From contig JAGTTD010000001.1 in NCBI GenBank assembly GCA_018398585.1, positions 5,024,501 through 5,088,500 on the forward strand: a stretch of DNA of 64,000 bases. The letters are read 5' to 3'. Positions 33,866-44,487 of this stretch are shown piece by piece. The notes under the pieces were generated by a model that had not been told where the DNA came from, searched no databases, and saw nothing but the letters and a program-made list of their open reading frames with translations. This DNA is from Simmondsia chinensis (lineage: Eukaryota; Streptophyta; Magnoliopsida; Caryophyllales; Simmondsiaceae). Position 1 is the first letter of the stretch, and each line of letters starts with the position of its first letter. Position numbers and translations under genes: made by a program.

Positions 33866-36800
33866 ATGGATACGAGTTGGATCACGCAACCAAGGATTAG
33901 TCAAGCTTATATTGATGGTGTCATTGAATTCATTAAGTTGGCTAAAGAAAACCTTATAGAAGGAAAAACTCGATGTCCATGTAATAAATGCATAGTAGCC
34001 AAATGGTTCTCATTAGAAGATGTGGAATATCATATCCTTTTTAAGGGTTTTTGGCCAAAGTATAAGAAATAAATTTTTTATGGAAAAGAAGATATTATTC
34101 AACAATTGAGATGCAATAGTCAAACATCTACCAATTATAATGAGGGAAGGGCCATAGGTCGAGATGATATTGGTGGATTACTATGAGAAAGTATCGGAGT
34201 TGATATTCCTCCCTCCACAAGTCAACCCCATTTGTCTGATGAACATGATTGGTCGGACCAAGTTCCTCTTGAACAACCCAACCCATCTCCTGAGGAGAAA
34301 GCCAAGTATAAGAAGATATTGGAAGCTTCTAATGAAGAACTATATCCAGGCTGTAGCGCATTCTCCAAATTGTCATTTCTTTTGCACTTGTTTCACTTGA
34401 AATGTATGCATAGTTGGTCTGCTGAGTCCTTCACGATGTTGCTAAGACTTCTTGTTGATGCATTTCCCCAAATTATGGTATTTCCGTCATCTTATTATGA
34501 AGCTCAAAAAATGATCAATAGGTTGGGTCTTGGATATAAAAAGATTCATGCTTGTCCAAATAATTGTATGTTATATTGGGGTGAAATGTCTGAAAAAGAG
34601 AGTTGTCATACATGCGGTACCTCAAGATGGAAGACAGTTAAGGGTAAGGAAGATGACAGTTGTAGTGATGAAACTATGTCAACCAAGAAAGGAGAGCCCG
34701 CTAAGGTTATGCGGTATTTTTCTTTGATTTCAAGGCTCAAAAGATTATACATGTCATCTAAAACAGCCGAAGATATGAGATGGCATGAGATAGACCGTTT
34801 GAAGGATGAGAAATTAAGGCATCCTGCAGATGGCTTAGCTTGGAGGGCATTTGATGCTCGGTATCCGGAGTTTTCTTCAGATCCTTGTAGTGTTAGGCTT
34901 GGTCTTGCTAGTGACGGCTTCAATCCGTACTGTCTTATGAATACTACTTATAGTACATGGCCAGTGGTGTTGATCCCGTACAACTTGCCCCCGTGGCTAT
35001 GTATGAAGCAATCGTCATTCATTCTTTCTTCGATTATTCCTGGGAAATCGGGCCTTGGACTTGACATTGATGTGTACCTACAACAATTGCTGCATGAGTT
35101 GAAATTGTTATGGGAAGGTATTGATGCATATGATGCCTATAGTGGACAAAACTTTAGGATGCAAGGGGCTATAATGTGGACTATCAATGACTTTCCTGCA
35201 TATGCTATGTTGTCTGGTTGGAGTACAAAGGGCTACACAGCTTGTCCTTATTGCACTGAACATACACATTCTTATAAGTTTGGGGGCAAGATTTGCTATA
35301 ATGGACACCGTAAATGGTTACCTAATAATCACCCTTTTCGATCTCAGAGTCAATTGTTTGATGGGACAATGGAGTATGCTTGTGCTCCTACTCGGCATCA
35401 GGGACTGATATCTTGAAAGCACAAGAACAAGTTCCTTACAAGTACGGAAAAACCCAAAAGACTAGTAAAAAGAAAAGAGAAAGGCACCACATAGACAGTT
35501 CAATAGAAAGAGTGGACAATGAGGAAGTGCTTTGGAATAAAAAAAAATATATTTTTTGACTTGCCATATTGGGAGTACAATCTCCTTCGACATAATCTAG
35601 ATGTCATGCACATAGAGAAAAATGTGTGTGATAATATTCTAGGGGCGCTATTACATATGGAGAGAAAGATTAGAGATGATGAAAAGGCAAGAAGGGCCCT
35701 TGAAGAAAGGAACATAAAGCCACATCTTTGGCTACAACCTCGTCCTAATAGAGATCCGTACATGCCTCCAGCTTCTTACTATATGTCTTCAAATGATAAA
35801 GAACGGTTTCTAAGAGTTCTACAGAAACTTAGGGTCCCAGATGGATATGGATTTAACATCTCTAGATGTGTGAAGCTGAAACAAAGAAAATTCTTAAACC
35901 TTAAGAGTCATGACAACCATGTTCTTATGCAAGATATTCTTCCTGTAGCTTTACGAGCATCCAATGCCACACAAGTCATTGAGTTGCTTTCAGACTTGTC
36001 TTCCTTTTTCAAATACTTGTGTTCTACGACCCTCGACCCAAATATGCTTGATCTTCAACAATCGAACATTATTCTTACACTTTGTGAGATGGAGATGGAA
36101 TTTCTACCTACATTTTTCACAGTCATGGTTCATCTACTAATTCATTTAGTAGAGGAGGCTAAGCTTGGTGGGCCTGTTCACTATAGATGGATGTATCCGA
36201 TTGAAAGGTTAGCCGATAATGCTTCATTTACTTTTATCTCTCGTATTTGGCATCTAGTAATTGATCTCACGTGTTATTTATATTTATGTAATAAAGGTAT
36301 TTGTCCCATTTGAAAGCATACGTAAGTAACCAGGCGCGGCCAGAAGGGTCCATTGCTGAAGGCTACATCATGGAGGAGACTATTACATATTGTTCTAGAT
36401 ACTTAGAAGGTGCTACGACCATTTTTAATAGACCTAAAAGAAATGATGATAATGGTTCAAGTATGGGTAAATACTTGTTAAACTCTGGGGGTCCTGCAAT
36501 TGAAAAAGAGAAAATTGTTCGCCTTGATATGAGAAGTAAGGAACAAGAACATCGTTATGTGCTACTTCAGCTAGATGAAATCAAGGAACTTCGTGAGTAA
36601 GTGTTAATAGAAGCAACTTTGTCAATATTAACTATTTTTATTCAGCCTACTAATAATTTCCTTATTATAGTGAATTTTTAAGTGAAAAACGACGAGCATA
36701 TTTCCATAGAGGTCGATCTAATGCAACATTAGAAAATCAGTGGATTGTTGAAGAGTTTTCTGAGTGGCTTCAAAACCAGGTTAGTATATTTTATTCGATG

Positions 36801-37338
36801 TTGAAGTTGATGTTATATATTCACCATTAATTTTGATACTACCTTTTATTCTATTAAGGTGCACAAAATTGAAGCAACTACCGAAGAAGGCCGATTGAGA
36901 AGGGCTTTAGCTGGTGGGCTAAATCAGTATGCTAAAAGAATGAAGGACTTTGTCCTTAATGGATACAAGTTTCATACAGAAGATCATGAACGCTATATGA
37001 GGACACAAAATTCTGGGGTCATGGTCGTAGCTGATGGACAAGTTTATTATGGCAAATTGACAGACATTTATGAACTAGACTATTATGGGAGTTATAAAGT
37101 TGTCATTTTTTGTTGTGATTGGGTAGATAAAAATAGGGGCTTAAGAACATTTAGAAATGATGGTGCTTGTGTGAACTTCTCTAAGTTGATGCATACGGGT
37201 CGATTGTTGAAAGATGATCCATTTGTCATCTCATCTCAAGCAAAGCAAGTTTTCTATATTCAAGATGAGATGCAAAAGGGATGGTATCATGTCATTAAGA
37301 CTAAACCTAGCGACTTGTATGATCTAGGCGAGATTTGA
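33866..37338 (+). pseudogene. CACTA tnp2-type transposase, disrupted
   Basis: An N-terminal Transpos_assoc-type region (33866 on, with C-x-C-x2-C in RCPCNKC) is followed by the tnp2 domain (about 34300-36200; LDVMHIEKNV at about 35597), a DUF4218-like part (36297-36592, RPEGSIAEGY) and a DUF4216-like part (36859-37338, KVVIFCCDWVD). Introns are visible: 36208-36296, 36593-36670 and 36780-36858, all GT-AG with continuous frame. Breaks are TAA at 34070, TGA at 34184 and a one-base frameshift near 35400. It would cut and join the element ends in a working copy. Confidence 0.85.
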
Positions 37339-37555
37339 TCTTTGTTTTTTTAGATTTGTGAAATAATGTTACGTGTTGTTTCATTTTGTCCATGTATGTT
37401 AGTTTTCTTTTGTACGTGTTGTTTCATTTTGTCCATGATCTTTGTTTCATTATTGATTATTTGTTTTACGGAACATATTTGCTTCTCATTTTATTTTTGT
37501 AAGTTCTATTATACATCTACTAATTCTTTTATTTTTGGAAAAGCGTGAATTTACA

Positions 37556-39385
37556 ATGAGGAGGTTTTTTAGAAGTGGCAAATCAGTGCAGTCCTCAACA
37601 GCAATACCGGAACATGAAGGAGGTGATGACAGTCAGCTAAGACCGTCAACATCTCAAGCAGAGGAACCAGTGAGGGAAGCTGGTGTTTGGTCCACTGACG
37701 TGCCATTTGATGAGAGGGAGCTACTTCAACTTATCGGTAAATGTTTTCAATTTTATAGCATTAATTATGGTAATAATTTTTCAATCAATTAGAAAAGTAA
37801 TGGTATATCTTAATCGTTAATAGAAGGCCAAGGTAACTTGAGTACCTTAAGGACGATACCAGTTAAGGAAGTATGGCATCTTCCTGAAGGTGTAAGAATT
37901 ATTGTGCGGTTCAATGACCTACGCCAACCAATTAGAAAGGGTGGCGATTTGTTGATCCGATTTATTGGAGAAGTTGCAAAAACGGGACGGTTTTGTCCGC
38001 TCGGAGTAAGAGATTGGCGTACGATGAATGACCAATACAAAGCAGAAGCTATTGAGGTTATTCGAGTAAGTATTATTTATGTCTGAAGTTTACTTTATAT
38101 ATATGATATAATATGTATGTCTGAAGTTTTTGAACTTTATCATTGTATTAATTAAGGTTTTATACTCTTAATTGTGTTAATTTAATTCAATAGTATAATT
38201 GGCAATAGGTTCTTCTATCAAATTTTGCTGTTCGAGTGAAATTTGGATATAGCACTGAAATGTGGTTGCTCTCTTACTAGTACAACTACTGCTTTATGCC
38301 TTCTTACTATTCTCTTGCCTTTTTGTGACATTATTGTTGGATTTTATGTTTTAGGGGAAATTTTCAATGCCCAGTGATGTATTGATTGATAAATCAATAC
38401 TACAACATCTTGGCAAAATGTGGAGGGGTTATAAGATGAGTTTGAAAGCGCAATATTGCCAAGGGAACAAAACTGAGGCTGAAGTTATTGCAACAGTGCC
38501 ACGAGGAGTTAATCGTGACCAATGGATAACTTTGGTACATTTTTGGTTTTCTCCACAAGGCAAGGTAAAATAATTTCTTTTTAAGTAATTTTTGATTGGT
38601 CAAAAAGGGGGAAGCAGATTGATATTGATTATGAATGTAAAGTTTTTATTGGATTGATGTTGATTTCCAATGTCAGGAGAAGAGTAACTGCGGCAAAGAA
38701 GCACATGCCAAGCAGAATCAGTTTCACACGACTGGTTCAACAAGTTATGCGAATAAAAGAGATAGTTTTGTAAGGACTTCAGTATATGTTTAGTGTATTA
38801 TTACTATCTACCTGTTAAATTAGTTAAGACTTATGTTGACGTGTTGATTGTAAGAAATTAACAAAGGGAGGAAGCCCACCAATATAGAGTTTTACCATGA
38901 AACTCATACCAGGAAAAGTGGTGGCTTTTTTGAGAACACGGTTTCACAAGAATTTATGGTGGGTTTTATTATTATCTCACATTTCTTTTAATTTAAATGT
39001 ATTCAATGTCTTTTTCTCTTCTTTGTAGGATACAGCTAGAGAAATAGTTGAGGCTCGACTTGGATCTTCTTCCAGACCTCGATCAGAAATTGAGGAGGAA
39101 GTATTTATAGAACTAATGTATGAACAGGAAAATCCAGTCTATCGAGCGGTAGGCTATGGATTTGGCGTGAAGAGGAGTGATATATACGGAGTCAGGGGTG
39201 AACTAAAAAAAAAGGGACTTGACCGTACCGGTGATCATGTCGAATTACAAAATATGAAAATAGAATTGGCCAATGTAAAGCAGCAAATGAGAAGGCTCCT
39301 ACCCATCTATAATGCTGTTTCTTCTGGCCAAGCGTCATATGAAATGATAGCAGAAGGTCGAGCAATTATTATTGCGGTTTGCTGA
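37556..39385 (+). CDS. CACTA second gene, Transposase_24 (Ptta/En/Spm) family
   Basis: Proposed exons: 37556-37736, 37824-38065, 38355-38564, 38677-38769, about 38855-38958, 39029-39385. The joins 37736/37824 (LIEGQGNLSTLR) and 38564/38677 keep the frame; the later ones are less certain. The central part (TLRTIPVKEVWHLPEG, IRFIGEVAKTGRFCPLG, then KMWRGYKMSLKAQY and NRDQWITLVHFW) matches the Transposase_24 domain of plant En/Spm-like elements. By analogy with maize TnpA it may bind the subterminal repeats. The C-terminal exon has a probable coiled coil (LKKKGLD to MRRLLP). No clear stop interrupts it, unlike its neighbour, but I cannot confirm every junction. Confidence 0.68.
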
Positions 39386-40389
39386 TCCGGTAAGATAATC
39401 TATTTAATTTGTATTTGTTTGTACTATAATGCAAATAATTGCCTTTCTAATCCTTTGTAAATAATGAAATTGATGATGTAAATGATTGAGACAAAAGGTG
39501 GCATTGGGGTTGGTACTTTTGGGAAACTATATGAATTTACCATGTAAAGCAAAATTTTGGATCAGATATGCTTGTCTTGCTGCTTGATAAGATGGTTTGG
39601 TTTTTGGATGTTTTGACACTTCTTCTACTAAATATTTTCTCTAATATCTTCATTGATAATCCTCTTTCAATTTTCCCTATAGGAGGAATAGCCTAACTTT
39701 AGACAACAAGATATAATTTGAATCATGTGTGTTGTGCTTTGCAAGATGTGGCAGAGAGTGGAATCTCATGTGCTATATTGTCGCCTTAAGATGTTGCAGA
39801 TTCTTCATTTGCTTGAAGCACATACTAGATAGAAATGAGAATGGAGGGCAAGCTAAATAGGTGGCAATCACATGATATGGAAGTCATGAGATGCAGCATA
39901 ACCTAGGCCTCCCTCTATCTACTCCTACTTCCCTTCCAAAAGGGATTGTGGACACTTTAGGGTTGACGGGTTCCGATAAATGATTTCATGTGCTCATTGT
40001 TATTGATTTATGTGATAGTAAACTGGTAGATTGATATTTTGTACATAAGTAATGTTATTATTGTGTTGTCTATACAGGGTAGAGATGAATCGGGATCAGG
40101 AGACGGTGAACCTTCAAATTTTTTTTGCATCTCCAAGCACGCCAAGCTCATTCGGTTGATTGATATATTTGTGAAGAATGTACTTGACTAAGTTAGCATT
40201 GTATTTTTTTTTTTTTTTTGGTTATTAGATTAATTATGTTGATATTTGGAGTGAAAAAAATCTCAAATTTTGTATTGAACTATCAAAGTACATTGATAAT
40301 GTTGTAATATTTTGATTGTCGAATTCGGAGTCTTATGAAAAATTTATCAGTTTAGTTGATATTTTTTTATTAAGTAATTTTGTATATAC

Positions 40390-40424
<35 letters not shown>

Positions 40425-40499
40425 GAAAATATGCACAAATAAATAGGCAATACAGGCTGTTTGTAAAATATCCATGCTAAGAAGTAAAAATAGAGTATT

Positions 40500-40693
40500 T
40501 AAAAAAACTCGAAAAATCTCGACATTAAAAAACACAAAAAAATATCGGCGCTTATAAGCTCCCAGAATGTCTCGGCGCTTATAAACGCCGAGATTCTCGG
40601 CGCTTTTATTTCTCGGCGTTTTCTTTCTCAGCACTTTTTTGCGCCGAGAATTGCAAAAAAAAGCCCCGAGAATCTACATTTTTTGTTGTAGTG
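40500..40693 (-). repeat. CACTA right subterminal and terminal repeats
   Basis: Copies of tatcggcgctta, ctcggcgctta and ctcggcgtttt, then the terminal inverted repeat ending gttgtagtg. It mirrors the left end. Confidence 0.85.
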
Positions 40694-41202
40694 ATTGCAT
40701 TAGATTATTTAAAGATCCTTTTCACTTCAATTATAAATTCTAAGACTATCTCGTGCTATCACGATAACTCTCAATAACCCATCAAAAGAATTAATAAAAA
40801 GAAGGCCCCACCTTCAATATATAAAAAGCTAGCTATAAATAATTTAGTAACAAAAATATCATTAAATTATATAAAGATAACACTTGATATAACTTTATCA
40901 TTAAATTATATAAAGATAACACTTGATATAACTATCTTATTGTTACGGTATAAAATTAATCCTCGAAGTTGGCCCCCGGCTTAGTTATTCTGAGAATTTG
41001 GGGCTCCATGGGAGCCCAATGGCAAGTTTGAAGCCTCAAAAATAGAGCACAAAATCTCAAGCAAGTAATGTTTTGCGTTCTTTTAATGTATTTTTTTGTA
41101 CGGATACTTCTATACGTCATGAGATAGCGGGACACGAAAAGGCAGGAGATGATGTTATCACAAAAAAGTTTATATATTTTATTCATCTAAGTGATCTACA
41201 AG

Positions 41203-41290
41203 GAGGGTTGTAGCTCAATTGGTGGTGGGGAGTGCCTTACACGTGGGCCTTTGGGGTTCGAAGCTCCACTCTTACCATTTTGTGCCCCTT
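41203..41290 (+). mobile_element. tRNA-like SINE head
   Basis: gttgtagctcaattggtgg resembles a tRNA A box and ggggttcgaagctcc a B box, about 45 bases apart. No tRNA cloverleaf is closed and no tail is recognised. It could be a truncated SINE. Confidence 0.5.
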
Positions 41291-41691
41291 TTTTCGTGGT
41301 ATGTAGCGTTATTCTTTTTGAACATCTATCTTTTTCAATGTATTTTCGTCACATATATTAATATAATAAAATAATAAAAATAGTATCTATTAAAATAACA
41401 CGAAAATATAAAAAATGGAACTCAAAAATAGGGTTGCAGTGAAGCTTAATTTTTAGTGATAATAGGACTCCAAAAATTGGGCATTCATATAAAGGACATG
41501 TTTGTTGATTAAAGTTAACAAATTTGAATCCCAACAGTCCTCATTTTGAATATTATATTAATATAATTAAAGCACGAAGTATAAAATGAGCATATACATT
41601 ATTGTAATGTAAATTTTTAGAGTTACATCTAAATTTGGGTGAATTCTTGATTAAGGAAGAAGAGAAGTATAGGATAAAGATTAGAGACTTA

Positions 41692-42760
41692 GGCTCTGTT
41701 TGTTTCAGGGGAAAACCACATTCTAGGAAGTGGTTTTCCTCTCTTCCTTTGTTTAGCTCGTCGTTAGCTTACGGAAAAGGTTTTCCTCCCTCAAATGAGG
41801 GAAAATGAGTTCCTTTTCAAAACGGGGGAAGTCGTGATTCTAAGTGGCCCAAAAACCTTCGCGATTATTATCATGCAAATCGAGATCAAATCAAAATCAA
41901 CCAAATTGCATTGTAGGCATTTAACATCGGACATGAATTAGATTGAATAATTAAAAGCAACTTGAATATTGCTTTGTTATTGTTGCAACAGAACAACTTT
42001 AATCAAATTAAATTGTTATATAATATTATAGAAGAAAATTATCTAGGTAATATTTTAGCATTTATTACATAGGTACTATGATATTTCAGTAATATATAAT
42101 GATGTACCCTGAAGTTCAATTTTTTTTTTCATAAATCAGGTATATCTTGCCAAAATTTAGTATATTTTAAATGAAAATAGCAATCTATATGTATCATATA
42201 CCATAATGTAATAATTTCTTTTGTCCAAAAATGCTAAGATGGCACATTTTTTGATTATATAAAAGCAATTTTTGTTAGAATATGGACAACCTTTTGATAA
42301 TATAATATTTGTACCATCAGTTTTTTGACAAAAATTAGGCGAATTTTAATCAAAATTTACCAAATTCTAACACAGTATATACACAAGTGATAAAATTTAT
42401 TATCTCATGACACTTCATTGTATATATTAAAATGACAGAGTATTTAGATGATAAATGCTCAAATTTTAGAATACCCAAAAAATAATTTTTTCTAATTTAT
42501 ATAGCTTTGATAATTAGCTTTTTATTTTTTTACTTCATATATGTTGTATTATTATTTACGTTATCATATAAAATGATATAAAATGATTGATGAAAAATAT
42601 TTTTTTTTAAACATACAAGAAGACATTATAATGGGGAATTGAGTTTTTCTTTGAAACAAACAACGAAAAATCCCACTCGGAATTTATTTTTCCTTGGAAA
42701 ACCTTTTCCAAAGAAAAATTAATTCCTAGATTCTATTTTTCCGTCAAAACAAACGGAGCC
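41692..42760. mobile_element. Harbinger-like MITE, 1069 bp
   Basis: TTA flanks both sides (41689-41691 and 42761-42763). Ends ggctctgtttgttt and aaacaaacggagcc are inverted repeats. Subterminal gaaaacc blocks match those of the MITEs at 25954 and 62003. A copy of the 'taggtac...gataaat' repeat (about 42040-42490) is nested inside. Confidence 0.72.
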
Positions 42761-42913
42761 TTAGGGTTTAGAAAGAAAGTAGAGTGAGAGAGATTGAAAA
42801 GAAAATTGTAAATTGTTGGACATTACTTGCTTTACTAACCTTAATTACATGTAGTTATAGAAACTAATCAACTCAACTAATCCAAAATTAATTCCACTAA
42901 TAGCATAACCAAC

Positions 42914-43036
42914 AACAACAGTAGTCCCAGTGCCTCGCGGCTCACGCAAAAAACAGGGTCTGGGAGGGGTAGATATACGCATCCTTACCCCTTCCGAGTG
43001 GAAAGGAGGCTGTTTCCGAGGACCCCCAACCTGAAG
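42914..43036 (-). mobile_element. SINE/LINE 3' tail insertion, short
   Basis: Plus strand: aacaacaac then cccagtgcctcgcggctc, agggtctgggaggggtaga, ggctgtttccgaggac, cccccaacctgaag. Flanks cactaatagcataa-caac at 42895-42913 and 43037-43055 (one mismatch) show it inserted as a unit of about 123 bp, that is, the tail alone. Confidence 0.75.
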
Positions 43037-43346
43037 CACTAATAGCATAAGCAACTTCAGTTAATTCCAAAACTAACTTCAGTAATAGCATAGCCAATTC
43101 ATTCCTAATTTGAATTCTTAGTGCCAAAAGTGTCACATATTAGTTGTATTATATTATCACTTTATGCCCAATAGGGCATTCAAACGAGGGGACATGTTAA
43201 AGAATATAGTTTAAGCTTTTGAAACATTTCTCTCTTTGACACTCACTATAATCCAATGTATCATATCAATATATCTCGAATAATCAATATAGCATTGATC
43301 TTTCAACTATCAGAATTTTAATCACATTATTAGTGTATCACGCAAG

Positions 43347-43579
43347 GAGGGCACCAACACACCGTCACTGGATCCCATTAGAACTCCAAAGTAAGCGTGC
43401 TTGGGCAAGAGTAGTACCAAGATGGGTGATCTCCTTGGAAGTCCTCGCCCTCAGGTTAGGGGCACTGGGAAACAGCCTCTTTTCAGGTTAACACCCCGAA
43501 GGGAGAAGGCTGCGTACATCTATCCACCCCAGACCCTGCGTAGGCGGGAGAGCCCTTGAGGCACTTGGTATGTTCTATT
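43347..43579 (+). mobile_element. 5S rRNA-headed SINE, copy D (short subtype), perfect 17-bp target duplication
   Basis: ttagtgtatcacgcaag is repeated exactly at 43330-43346 and 43580-43596. Between them, a 5S-like head (ctggatcccattagaactcc, gtgcttgggcaagagtagta, gatgggtgatctcc) joins the tail at caggttaggggcactgggaa. The tail continues through gaaggctgcgtacatc and gaccctgcgtaggcggga to cttggtatgtt. Because the duplication lies directly outside both 5S head and tail, this is a complete retroposed unit of 233 bp and not a chance neighbouring of two repeats. Confidence 0.93.
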
Positions 43580-43689
43580 TTAGTGTATCACGCAAGCAAG
43601 TACAGGAAACAATATCAATTGATAAAGACTGCAATCTTTACTAACCCTAAAAGGAATAAAAACGAAAAATGAGCCACTTTTGATACTAA

Positions 43690-43795
43690 ATTCAGGGTCT
43701 CACCTTGATAGGGTAAGGCTACATACATCTTACCCCTCCTAGACCCTGGGCAAACAGGAGCCCTTGAAGCACTGTGACTGTTGTTGTTGTTGTTG
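43690..43795 (+). repeat. SINE/LINE 3' tail with (GTT)n end
   Basis: caccttgatagggtaaggct, acatacatcttacccctcc, tagaccctgggcaaacagga, gcccttgaagcactgtgac, then five GTT units. Sense orientation; no head seen. Confidence 0.7.
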
Positions 43796-44487
43796 ATGAT
43801 GATTGTCGAGTGATGGTGATCTGAAATTTGAAAATCTCATTACCTTTTTTTCCCTGATTTCACATCGGGGGATTTCGAATTTGAATATAGGCTTTCCGAT
43901 TTTCGTAACCTTTGTCGAATTTCTAGAAATACATGACCAAATAAGTACATGGACCTAACAAGATAGCACATTACGAAGTAGATATCCGGTTTTAGAGGGA
44001 GACACATGATACCGATCTCAATTGATAGGCTCAATCCATAATCAATAACAACCCAATTGAACTCACAATTAACAACTCAACAATTAAAGGAGATCAATCT
44101 CTATTGTATTAATAGTATATAAGCATCGATTGTACCAACAGTAGTATATGTATAAGTATTTGATAGGGAAAAGGACGGGAGAAATACATAAGAGGATCGA
44201 AGGAGAGAAAGAAGACACGTACAAAATCTTCATTATGTATATTAAAATATCTCAAGGCAAGTGACAAGGCAAGTAATGTGGCAAATAATCGACGCTGACG
44301 TGGCAATGAGAAAGGCTCGAGACTAAGTTCGGGCATGACCATCGGGAATATTCGTATCAACACACACTGTAAATAAGTTTTTGTTTCTAGTTGAATGATA
44401 GAATTATCTAAATCTTTATTTGGATGATATACTTTGTTAGGGAAATTCAATAAACGGGTACTATCAATCGGCTTCAAGACCTGGAGC

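Larger units (their letters stand above)
32881..40693 (+). mobile_element. CACTA (En/Spm) transposon, both ends present, 7.8 kb
   Basis: The left end CACTACAACAAAAAA and right end ttttttgttgtagtg are inverted repeats. ATT flanks both sides (32878-32880 and 40694-40696), the 3-bp target duplication of CACTA elements. Subterminal regions repeat the motifs ctcggcg and cggcgctta in both orientations, as expected for transposase binding sites. It carries a tnp2-type transposase (33866-37338, broken) and a second, Ptta/En/Spm-type gene (37556-39385). With the first gene broken, movement would need a transposase from elsewhere. Confidence 0.93.

Noticed and set aside
41203..41290. tRNA gene
   Set aside because: A and B box-like motifs exist but no acceptor stem closes; a SINE head is more likely.
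43330..43596. Cassandra-type TRIM element (LTRs carrying 5S) as the source of the 5S sequence
   Set aside because: No TG...CA LTR pair, primer-binding site or purine tract is present, and the target duplication is 17 bp instead of the 5 bp expected for LTR elements.
44109..44477. Minus-strand reading frame of 122 codons next to the hAT element
   Set aside because: No conserved motif and AT-rich composition; it stops at the hAT boundary by chance.
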